Assembly: GCA_016928025.1 (NCBI GenBank)
Contig: JAFGLN010000039.1
Coordinates: 1-32,078, forward strand
Direction of reading: 5' to 3'
DNA from: Deltaproteobacteria bacterium
GTDB lineage: Bacteria > Desulfobacterota > Syntrophia > Syntrophales > JAFGHS01
Length of the DNA stretch: 32,078 nucleotides
A program made the translations under genes and the position numbers. Positions 1 to 8,491 of this stretch are shown here, one piece after another; within the stretch, counting starts at the first letter, position 1, and the number at the start of each line of letters is the position of its first letter. Below the pieces are notes generated by a model. That model was not told where the DNA came from. It ran no database searches and saw only the letters and a list, made by a program, of their open reading frames with translations.

Positions 1-1
1 G

Positions 2-3000
2 GAGCATGCGGGTTTGATCATCGAGGCCACCGAGGTGGTCATCGAGTCGAAAGGCGTAATGACCCATCGCTCGACGACGGCAGCGGAGTTGTTTGATCTT
101 GTGATCAGTGCGGACACGCTTTTATGTGATGCGGACTCAAGCATTGACGTGACCGGTAAGGGTTATCTCGTCGGCCGAACGGAAGGCAACACAACTGCCG
201 GAGGCGCGTCGGGCGTGGCAGGCGGCAGCTATGGCGGTCGCGGCTTCGGTCCGGAGGCGAATCAGACTTATGGCGAGGATTTCTATCCGCATCAGCCGGG
301 TTCCGGCGGCGGAACCTATTGGCAAGCGGGTGGCGCCGGCGGCGGCATCCTGCATCTGTTTGTCGACCAGATCACGGTCGAGGGGACCGTCAAGGCGAAC
401 GGCGGGAACGGTTTCTATAATGGTGATACGGCCGGCAGCGGCGGCAGCATCACCATAAGTGGAAAGACCCTCAGCGGAAACGGCTTGATTTCAGCAAACG
501 GCGGTGCGGGTTACGGCAGCGGCGGCAGCGGCGGCGGCGGCCGGATTGCTTTATACGTTCGTGAGACCTTAAGTTTGCCTGAAGCGAATATTACAGCCAA
601 GGGCGGCACCGGCGGGGCTGGAACGGGACAGGATGGAACGGTCCTGATCCCGACGGAGCCGGCATTCTGCTGGGTAAGTCTGGAACAGGCGTTTTTGCAC
701 GGCAGCGCGGACCTGACCTGGACAGCCCTGGGCCTTGATTCGTCCGCCGCCGTTTCGGTTGATATCGCCGCTTTGGGCATGAACCGGGAATATGCGATTG
801 CCACCGATGCAACAGTGACTGGGACGGTCTCATGGAATACAATGTCTCTGGACGATGGTGTCTACATTCTTCAAGCCACCTTTAAAGACGATGCCGGTCA
901 GGTGATCGGAGAGGCAAATCAAAGCGTCGTGATCAATAACACGGCAATATGGCACAGCGGTGAAATTACGGCCAATGAGACCTGGACGGCGGAAAAAGTC
1001 CATGTCGTTGAGGATGACGTGAGCATCGCCGCCGGCGTAACGTTGGTTATATTGCCCGAAACTATTGTTAAGTTTACGAGGGGGAGCCGCTTTATTGTTG
1101 AGGAAGACGGCATCCTTGAAGCCGAGGGGACGGCGGCGCAAAAGATCTATCTGACATCTCTGGCCGACGACGCCGTTGGCGGCGACACCAACCAGGACGG
1201 CTCAGGTTCCATACCCCAGCCCGGAGACTGGGCGGGATTCAGCGTCCGGGGTACGGGGCAACTTATCACTAACGAATTTGTGGACATCCGTTACGGAGAA
1301 AATCAGCATGCGGGGTCCCTGAGTGCCGATGAAACATGGACGGGAGATTTCATGCACCATGTGACGGGTCACGTGATTGTTCCATCAGGGATCACCCTGC
1401 GGATCGATCCGGGGGCGGTCGTCAAATTCAATGATAAGCTCGGCATTGATGTCCAGGCGGGGGGAAAATTAGAAATACAGGGGACGCCGGCCAAGCCGGT
1501 GACCTTGACCTCCATCGTGGATGATTCCGTGGGTGGCGATACCAACGGCGATGGAGATCGAACGGCGCCGCAAGCCGGGGATTGGAAGTGGCTCAATATG
1601 GACGGGGCGCAGGCCGATATCCGGCACGCCCACATCCTTTATGCCGGAGGGACCGTCAGCGGTGTGTGGGACTCGGGAATAGGCGCCGGCGCTATTCGGA
1701 CAAAGGGAAGCGCCGACGTGACGGTGTCCAACTGTCTCATCCGGGATGCCTTCTTTGACGGCGTTTTGGCCTGGGGGGGAACGGTAACCATCCTCAACAG
1801 CGTTTTCTCCGGAACCGACCGGGCCGTCTGTGCCCATCCGGGCGGTGTGGTCCATGTCGTCAATACCACCGTGGACGATAACCGGATCGGTCTATTGATT
1901 CATGGCGGCACGCTGAACGTCGCCAATACCATCGTGACCAACAGTTACCGGGCGGGGATACTGCGCGATTACGGGTCGGACCTCTTGACGATTCGTTATT
2001 CCAATATTTACAATGCTGATGCGACGGATGGAAACTATTCCGGTACGGCCGACCGGACGGGTACCGACGGGAACATCTCCGTCGATCCGACCTACAAGAA
2101 TCCCGCGACGGGCAATTTCCGGCTGAAATATCTTTCCCCCTGTATCGACGCAGCGGACGGCAAGTTGGCGCCGGATGAGGACTTCATGGGCGCCCCGCGC
2201 TACGATGATCCGCGCACGCCCAATACGGGTGTTGAATATCCCGAAGGCGTCTATGCCGATATGGGGGCCTTTGAATTTGTCGAGTCGGCTGAGTCCGACC
2301 TGGACCTGGTCGTGGACTGGGTATCGGGTCCGTTGGAGGTGACGGCGGGCGATAATGCCACCGTTTCCTGGCAGATCAGAAATATCGGAACGGGATGGGT
2401 CCTGGGGTCCTGGCACGACAGGATCTCCCTCTTGGCCGACGCGCCGAGCCGCGGGGTTGCGGAAATCATCCTTGATGAGGTTTTGTCCAACGGTCCGCTG
2501 GGGCCGGGGCAATCGGCCATTTTTAAAGCCGCCGTCCGGGTGCCCGGTGGCACGGAAGGCCCCTGGCGATGGCGGGTCAAGGCCAATGCCCAGGGAGAGG
2601 TATTCGAGGGGATTAATTGGCGAAACAACATGGCCAGTCCTTCTTATATCGTCCAGATGCACATCAGGGAATTGATAAACGATACGCCGACTTCCGGTGC
2701 ATTTGTCGGTATTCAGACGCCGGATTGGCTTAAGTGCAGTCAGGCGGCCGGTGAAGAACTTGTTGTTGACCTGAATCTGGACAGCACTGAGGGAAAATCG
2801 CGGATCTACGCCGGATTCGGCACGATGCCGACAACGGCTGATTTTGATCTGCGCAGTCCGTCGACTATCGGGCCCGACGTTCGTCTGGCCCTGCCCGCGC
2901 CCGGCCAGGCGCGAACGGTTTATCTGTTGTACCTTCCCGAAAGCCTGCCGGGGGGAAACTACGCCTATACCATCGAGGCCCAGACCCCCCAGTTCGGCAT

Positions 3001-6000
3001 TGAGGCGGTGAGCCCCGCTCGGGCGGGCAATACGGGGCGGGTGACCCTGACCCTGACCGGTGCCCTTCTGGAGCCGGGTTTGAAGGCCCGTCTCCGGTCG
3101 GAGAACGGCTCGACGATCGTCTACGCGGAGCGTGTGACGGTTCAGAACTCCCTGTCCGCCCTGGCAACGTTTAATCTGACGGGGCGTCCGGAAGGTGTTT
3201 ATGATATGATCATCACGCAGGATGAAACAGACAAGACGCTTTCGTCCGGCCTGACGGTCGTTCAGGGAACCGGCGGTATCCTGAAGGCCCGCCTGATCCT
3301 GCCGGAAACGGTGCGGGTCGGTCGGCCCTTTGACGGCATCGTGGAATATGCCAACGTGGGCGATGCCAATATTCTGGTGCCCCTTCTGGTGATTCAGGGA
3401 ACCGGCGATAATCCGGTCTGGCTTGAAGGCGAATGTCCCAGTTGCAGTGAGGAACCTCTGGAACGTGAGTATTTACAACTCATCGGCATTCCGACGGACG
3501 GTCTGAGCGCCGGGGTCCTTCCGCCGGGAAAAACCTATACCCTGACTTTCCGGACCGTTTCCCGTGTGGCCAACGCGTCCTATAAGCTATTGGCCAAAGA
3601 GGGGGGATTGGCGGAACTGCTGGATTGGGAGGGTCTTAAAACGGCGGTCCGTCCCCCGTCGGCGGACGCGGTGTGGGATGAGGCCTGGAATGCCCTGGAA
3701 ACTCAAGTTGGACCGACCTACGGTGAATATATCGCCGCTCTGGCCCAGGGGGCCGATGAAGCGCGCGGCTACGATCTGGAATTGTACGGGGTCCTGGATA
3801 TTTTGGATTACCTCATACAGCGGGAATTGACGGAGGTCGACGGTGTCAGTGTCGCCGGCACGGTGACACACGCCGTCACGGGCGAACCGCTCGATCAAGT
3901 CCTCATCCGGATGCAGAACATCGATACGGATGAGACGGCAACGACCGCGAGCTGGTACAACGGACGTTTTCTCTTCCGGTCGCTGGCAGCGGGGACGTAT
4001 CGTCTCACCGTTGCAGGCTATATCCCCACGCCCTGGAGTCTTGTCTATATCCCCGAAACGGGTCTTGCTGAATCTCTTGATGTTTCCGTTTCGGACGGTG
4101 CGACCGTCAGCGGTATGATTACCGGCGGCGGGGCGGGGGCGCCCGCGGAGGGCGCCGTCGTAACCCTCCGTCAAGAGGATACGGGGGTGCTGTATACGGC
4201 CGTCAGCGATTCCGAAGGCCGTTTTAGCATAACGGGCCTCACGTCCGGCACGGGGACATTGAGCGTCGTTTCCGATGATTTAGTCCCATCGGGTTCACAA
4301 ACCGTCAGCCTGACGGAAGGGGAAGTGACGGGTTTCAGCCTGGTTTTGCAGAGCGGCGCCTTCATCGAAGGGCGGGTGCTTGCGCCGGGCGGCGGTCCCC
4401 TTGCGGACGCCCGGGTTGGGGTGGTGAAAACCGATCAGGAAATTCAGAAGACGGCGACAACGGATGAGGACGGCCAATACCGCATCGACGGCCTGGAGGC
4501 CGGAACGTACGATTTGACCGCCACGGCATCGGGTTATGGAGCGGTTGAGCGAACAGCGGTCCAGGTTACCACGGAAGGCGTCAGCGGCATCGATCTGACT
4601 CTGGCGGCGGCCGGCAGCATCCGCCTGTCCGTTACGGATGCCGCCAACCAGCAGTCGCTTGAAGGCGCCCGCGCGGTGACGAACGCGCCCGGTGTGGATT
4701 ATGAATTGGTTTTCAGCGATGCCCAGGGCGAAATAGTGCTCAGCGGTCTGGCGGCGGGTGACTATACCGTTACCGTTTCGGCAGACGATTATCTGACGGC
4801 CTATCTGCCTGTTACGGTGATGGCGGGACAAACCGTCGACATGGCCGCGGCCCTCGATAAAAGCGGCTCCATCCGCGGGCGTGTGGTTACGGTCGACGGC
4901 GATCCCTTATATGACTTCCCCGTGTCATTCTACTGGAAAAAAGATGAGTTGTCGGAAATATACAAACCCTCGGCACTGGTGGTCACCGATGAGGACGGAT
5001 ACTTCGGTTTTCTGGGCCTCCGGGAGGGGACCTATGGTGTGGCGGCAGGCGTTTATACGGGATTCAGGCCGGAGATTCAGTCCCATGTCATCGACCATGC
5101 CAATAAAGATATTGAAACGACACTGAATGTCGATTTTGCCGAACTTCAAGGACAGGTCTTCAAGGCGGGCGGTGTTGATCCTGTCGAAGGGGCCGAGGTT
5201 CATCTGGTTTTCAATGAACAGGTCGTGGAGACGGCCTATACGGATGAAGCAGGAAATTACCGCTTCTGGATCCTGCAGGGAGGAACTTATGATGTGGCGG
5301 TCCGGAGTCCCGAGGTGGGCTTTGTCAGGCTGAACGATGTGGCTGTCACCCTGGGTGACATCTTGGCGGGACAAGATCTCATCGGCGGCGGTTCTGCTCT
5401 GGAAGTTTCCGTGAGCGCAACGGCCCAGGGTCTTTCTCAGGTTGATGGGGCGGCTGTCATTGTTTCTCCGGCGGATCCCTGGCCGGGTTCCGAAAAGGAT
5501 ATCTGGCTGTTTACCGATGAGACGGGTCAGGTCGCTTTGTCCAGCCTCCAACCGGGCAGTTACGAGGTCCGTGTTTTAGGTGACGGGCTGGCCCCGCAAA
5601 AGGTGACCGTCTCCGTTTCGGGAACCTTGACGCAGCAGGCCGTGGACCTGGCTTCCGGCCGGTCCATGCAGGGCAAAGTTACGGACGGGGCGGGGGATCC
5701 CGTTTCGAACGCGATGATCATGATCAACGACACGGAGGTCGGAACGCAGTTTATCACGGCAACCGGGGAAGACGGGACCTACAGCAGCGCTTCCCTACCG
5801 CAGACAAGTTTCGATGTCTGGATTACCGACGGCGACCATCAGCCTTATGTCGTCCGGAATCTCAGCATCGGTAGTACGGAACCCCACACGTTGAACGCGA
5901 CGTTGTCGGATAATGGTTATATGGTGGACGGCGTGCTGGAAGACGGCAATCAACAGCCGGTTACAGGGGTTTCAATCGAGGTGGCCGCGGATGGTGTTAC

Positions 6001-8344
6001 ACTTTTTGAAACGATAAGCGCCAGCGATGGCACTTACCGGATCGGCCCTCTGGGGGCGGGTGAATATGTCCTTTCCTTTACCGGTGACGGAGTCATCCCC
6101 CAAACGCAGGTTTTGACGATAACCGGTGATCAGAGTCTTGATGCCGTTGTTCTGTCCGGGCCGGTGGCTTTTCCGGATATCTATACGGGGGACAGCGAAA
6201 TTATGGCGTCCCGAAGTATTCAATCGAAACCGCAGACAGGGCTTCCCCAGAGCTCCGGTAACTCCTTTTTGCAGACGGTGGGCAATGTCTTCCGCGCCGG
6301 TTATCGCGGTGCCGGTGCCGTTGTCGGCGATTTGTATTACCGTGTTGAAACGCTTCTGCTTTTTGATACCTACGAATGGATGCTGGACGGCATGCCCATG
6401 ATAGACGAAATTCCCCAGCGCATGCCTTACGATAATGAACAATTCCGACGACATCAGGATGCCATATATTCGGCTTTTTTCAAGCAGGTACCGCCTTATC
6501 CGAACAGGTCCTGTTCTTTCACGGGTGGCTATGTCCATAAAGCCTATGAGGATTGCGTGGCGTCAAGCGCCTTGATCGATCAGACCTATCTTCAGTTGCT
6601 CCATCAGCATCAGTATTTGAACTCCGTGGGGGCCAACGAAGCGGCCATCGTCATGGCCGAAGGCCTGAAAATCGGCCTCGATGCCTCCATGCTGCTCATC
6701 TCTCTGCAAAAATTTATTCCCGGTGGTGAACAGCAATGGCTTCAGGTGCCTCAATCCTGGGTCGAACAGGGAATTGATCCGAATGTCGCGGCGCAGGCCA
6801 TTAAGGATATCAAACAACTGGTCGTCGGGCCCCTTAACATCGCCGTCCGTGAGTGTTATGAGCGTATCATGCGGGGCGATTGGCGGGGCGCCGAGAGTTC
6901 CATGAAAAGCTTGAAAAGCTGGATGACCTCATCCAGCATTCATGTGATTGAACGGATGATTAGTGAAAAATTTCCGGATTTTAAGGGGAAGGGCCTTTTT
7001 AAAAATCATTTCTTCAAAAAGACCCTCAAGGCCTACAGTATCGTTAAAGACTTCATCAAGTGGTACGATAACCAGAGTACAAAATTCACGAATGAACAGA
7101 AGGGCGTCCTGAGTGCCATCGGGCAATGGTGGTCCCTCTACAACGGCTATCAGGAGGCCCTGAAAAAGCACAATCAAAACCTCAATGAACTGGTGAAAAA
7201 GGCGGATCAGTGTCTGAAGGAGCACAGTCGCACCCTGACATTTGAGCCTCCGCCCCAGCCGGCGGGGATGCAGATTTTGAATCGACCCCCCGGGGTCCGG
7301 GGCGTCGGGTCCGTCGATCCCAATGTGAAATACACCGTCGGTGTGGGACCGGAAGGATACATTACCGGGGACGCTACCATCCAGTATGTCATCATGTTTG
7401 AGAATATGGCCACGGCCAGCGCCGCGGCCTATCAGGTGACCGTCACGGATGATCTGGACGAAAAGCTCGATTACTCAACGTTCGAACTGGCGTCCATCGG
7501 ATTTAACAAGGTGGAAGTCGAGGTGCCGCCGGGTCTTCAGTCCTTTACGAAAGAGGGCATTGCCGTGGTTACGGATTCAAATCCGGTAAGGATTACGGCC
7601 CAGTTCGACGAAGCGACGGGGCGGGCGCATTGGGTCATTGAATCCGTGGATGCCGTGACGGGTGAACTGCCCGACGATCCGCTGGCGGGATTCTTGCCGC
7701 CCAATGACTCGGAACACCGGGGGGAGGGATATGTTTCCTTCCGCATCCGGCCCAAGGCGAACCTGCCGTCAGGGACGGTGATTCAAAATAAAGCGGCCAT
7801 CGTGTTCGATGTGAATGATCCGATCTGGACGGATGAGTTATATCCGTTGACGACAAACACCATCGATATTGAATCGCCTGTCAGTCAGGTGCTGAGTTTG
7901 CCTTCCCAGACAACGGGCCGGACCGTTACGATCAACTTGACCGGCGGCGATGACGGCGGGTCCGGGATTTCGGCTTACAGCATTTACGTTTCCGACAACG
8001 GCGCCCCCTACCGGTTCTGGCAATCGACGGCGAATACATCGGTCGAATTTACCGGATCATGCGGTCATGTTTACCGCTTTTACAGTGTGGCGACGGACCA
8101 GGTGGGAAATGTCGAAAATGCGCCCCTGTCGCCCGATACCTTGACAATGATCAAAGGGACCCCCGGCGACATGAATGAGGATACCAACATCGATCTTTCC
8201 GATGCCATTGCTACCCTCCAGGCGATCGCGAAGAAAAACGCGACCGGCTCCTGTGCCACGAATTGCGGCGATGTGGATGGTGACAACCGCATTGGATTGG
8301 GGGATCTCATCTATGTCCTTCAATCGATTGCCGGACTGCGATAA
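2..8344 (+). CDS. Giant secreted multidomain surface protein with C-terminal dockerin (5' partial)
   Basis: The frame is open to the window edge, so the true start and any signal peptide lie upstream; about 2780 codons are visible. In order: a glycine-rich stretch (nt ~190-640); two ~110-residue repeats, each with a PGxxVKF-like core and a GGDTNxDG motif (nt ~950-1255, ~1300-1610); a right-handed beta-helix-like part (nt ~1615-2000); a CARDB-like beta domain (nt ~2290-2650); nine tandem CarboxypepD_reg/SpaA-like beta-sandwich units of 85-90 residues (nt ~3840-6165), each with a (D/E)G.(Y/F)...L..G.Y pattern; a long alpha-helical segment (nt ~6235-7245); a DUF11-like domain ending in a VFDVNDP motif (nt ~7290-7860); an Ig/FN3-like domain; and two dockerin-type calcium loops (nt 8165-8341, GDMNEDTN and GDVDGDNR). 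It is probably exported and surface-bound or released. Its ligand and partner cohesin are unknown. Domain names are by motif; no enzyme active site was recognised. Confidence 0.85.
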   Translation, partial: EHAGLIIEATEVVIESKGVMTHRSTTAAELFDLVISADTLLCDADSSIDVTGKGYLVGRTEGNTTAGGASGVAGGSYGGRGFGPEANQTYGEDFYPHQPGSGGGTYWQAGGAGGGILHLFVDQITVEGTVKANGGNGFYNGDTAGSGGSITISGKTLSGNGLISANGGAGYGSGGSGGGGRIALYVRETLSLPEANITAKGGTGGAGTGQDGTVLIPTEPAFCWVSLEQAFLHGSADLTWTALGLDSSAAVSVDIAALGMNREYAIATDATVTGTVSWNTMSLDDGVYILQATFKDDAGQVIGEANQSVVINNTAIWHSGEITANETWTAEKVHVVEDDVSIAAGVTLVILPETIVKFTRGSRFIVEEDGILEAEGTAAQKIYLTSLADDAVGGDTNQDGSGSIPQPGDWAGFSVRGTGQLITNEFVDIRYGENQHAGSLSADETWTGDFMHHVTGHVIVPSGITLRIDPGAVVKFNDKLGIDVQAGGKLEIQGTPAKPVTLTSIVDDSVGGDTNGDGDRTAPQAGDWKWLNMDGAQADIRHAHILYAGGTVSGVWDSGIGAGAIRTKGSADVTVSNCLIRDAFFDGVLAWGGTVTILNSVFSGTDRAVCAHPGGVVHVVNTTVDDNRIGLLIHGGTLNVANTIVTNSYRAGILRDYGSDLLTIRYSNIYNADATDGNYSGTADRTGTDGNISVDPTYKNPATGNFRLKYLSPCIDAADGKLAPDEDFMGAPRYDDPRTPNTGVEYPEGVYADMGAFEFVESAESDLDLVVDWVSGPLEVTAGDNATVSWQIRNIGTGWVLGSWHDRISLLADAPSRGVAEIILDEVLSNGPLGPGQSAIFKAAVRVPGGTEGPWRWRVKANAQGEVFEGINWRNNMASPSYIVQMHIRELINDTPTSGAFVGIQTPDWLKCSQAAGEELVVDLNLDSTEGKSRIYAGFGTMPTTADFDLRSPSTIGPDVRLALPAPGQARTVYLLYLPESLPGGNYAYTIEAQTPQFGIEAVSPARAGNTGRVTLTLTGALLEPGLKARLRSENGSTIVYAERVTVQNSLSALATFNLTGRPEGVYDMIITQDETDKTLSSGLTVVQGTGGILKARLILPETVRVGRPFDGIVEYANVGDANILVPLLVIQGTGDNPVWLEGECPSCSEEPLEREYLQLIGIPTDGLSAGVLPPGKTYTLTFRTVSRVANASYKLLAKEGGLAELLDWEGLKTAVRPPSADAVWDEAWNALETQVGPTYGEYIAALAQGADEARGYDLELYGVLDILDYLIQRELTEVDGVSVAGTVTHAVTGEPLDQVLIRMQNIDTDETATTASWYNGRFLFRSLAAGTYRLTVAGYIPTPWSLVYIPETGLAESLDVSVSDGATVSGMITGGGAGAPAEGAVVTLRQEDTGVLYTAVSDSEGRFSITGLTSGTGTLSVVSDDLVPSGSQTVSLTEGEVTGFSLVLQSGAFIEGRVLAPGGGPLADARVGVVKTDQEIQKTATTDEDGQYRIDGLEAGTYDLTATASGYGAVERTAVQVTTEGVSGIDLTLAAAGSIRLSVTDAANQQSLEGARAVTNAPGVDYELVFSDAQGEIVLSGLAAGDYTVTVSADDYLTAYLPVTVMAGQTVDMAAALDKSGSIRGRVVTVDGDPLYDFPVSFYWKKDELSEIYKPSALVVTDEDGYFGFLGLREGTYGVAAGVYTGFRPEIQSHVIDHANKDIETTLNVDFAELQGQVFKAGGVDPVEGAEVHLVFNEQVVETAYTDEAGNYRFWILQGGTYDVAVRSPEVGFVRLNDVAVTLGDILAGQDLIGGGSALEVSVSATAQGLSQVDGAAVIVSPADPWPGSEKDIWLFTDETGQVALSSLQPGSYEVRVLGDGLAPQKVTVSVSGTLTQQAVDLASGRSMQGKVTDGAGDPVSNAMIMINDTEVGTQFITATGEDGTYSSASLPQTSFDVWITDGDHQPYVVRNLSIGSTEPHTLNATLSDNGYMVDGVLEDGNQQPVTGVSIEVAADGVTLFETISASDGTYRIGPLGAGEYVLSFTGDGVIPQTQVLTITGDQSLDAVVLSGPVAFPDIYTGDSEIMASRSIQSKPQTGLPQSSGNSFLQTVGNVFRAGYRGAGAVVGDLYYRVETLLLFDTYEWMLDGMPMIDEIPQRMPYDNEQFRRHQDAIYSAFFKQVPPYPNRSCSFTGGYVHKAYEDCVASSALIDQTYLQLLHQHQYLNSVGANEAAIVMAEGLKIGLDASMLLISLQKFIPGGEQQWLQVPQSWVEQGIDPNVAAQAIKDIKQLVVGPLNIAVRECYERIMRGDWRGAESSMKSLKSWMTSSSIHVIERMISEKFPDFKGKGLFKNHFFKKTLKAYSIVKDFIKWYDNQSTKFTNEQKGVLSAIGQWWSLYNGYQEALKKHNQNLNELVKKADQCLKEHSRTLTFEPPPQPAGMQILNRPPGVRGVGSVDPNVKYTVGVGPEGYITGDATIQYVIMFENMATASAAAYQVTVTDDLDEKLDYSTFELASIGFNKVEVEVPPGLQSFTKEGIAVVTDSNPVRITAQFDEATGRAHWVIESVDAVTGELPDDPLAGFLPPNDSEHRGEGYVSFRIRPKANLPSGTVIQNKAAIVFDVNDPIWTDELYPLTTNTIDIESPVSQVLSLPSQTTGRTVTINLTGGDDGGSGISAYSIYVSDNGAPYRFWQSTANTSVEFTGSCGHVYRFYSVATDQVGNVENAPLSPDTLTMIKGTPGDMNEDTNIDLSDAIATLQAIAKKNATGSCATNCGDVDGDNRIGLGDLIYVLQSIAGLR

Positions 8345-8440
8345 AAGGGCGGGAAGAAGGTTCAAGGTGCAAGGTACAAGGAATAAGGTGGAGACCTGAA
8401 ATCTTGGCGTTGTAGCCTTGAACCTTAAAAAGCCCTTTTC
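8343..8440. repeat. Nested palindromic repeat acting as probable terminator
   Basis: Two nested inverted repeats start on the stop codon of the giant gene. The outer arms are AAAAGGGC (8343-8350) and GCCCTTTT (8432-8439). The inner arms are AAGGTTCAAGG (8357-8367) and CCTTGAACCTT (8416-8426), both perfect. The left side also carries short direct repeats of the form CAAGG-T. The T-rich sequence after the outer arm fits rho-independent termination. The CAAGG-rich palindrome resembles dispersed intergenic repeats of deltaproteobacterial genomes, but copy number cannot be judged from one window. Confidence 0.6.
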
Positions 8441-8454
8441 TTTTCTAAATTTCC

Positions 8455-8463
8455 TGATATAAT
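8455..8463 (+). promoter_or_regulatory. Extended -10 promoter for ftsK
   Basis: TGATATAAT is a perfect extended -10 (TGnTATAAT). The -35 position about 17 nt upstream is only T-rich. The predicted transcript start near 8470 lies before both candidate ftsK starts. Confidence 0.5.
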
Positions 8464-8491
8464 TCCGCAAATTTGTTGGATACCTTGTATT

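Noticed and set aside
190..640. GGC-rich repeats as a DNA repeat array or CRISPR
   Set aside because: They are codon-phased glycine repeats inside the coding frame, with no constant repeat and spacer units.
1892..2662. 256-codon minus-strand ORF
   Set aside because: It is a shadow in the GC-rich giant gene, with no family pattern.
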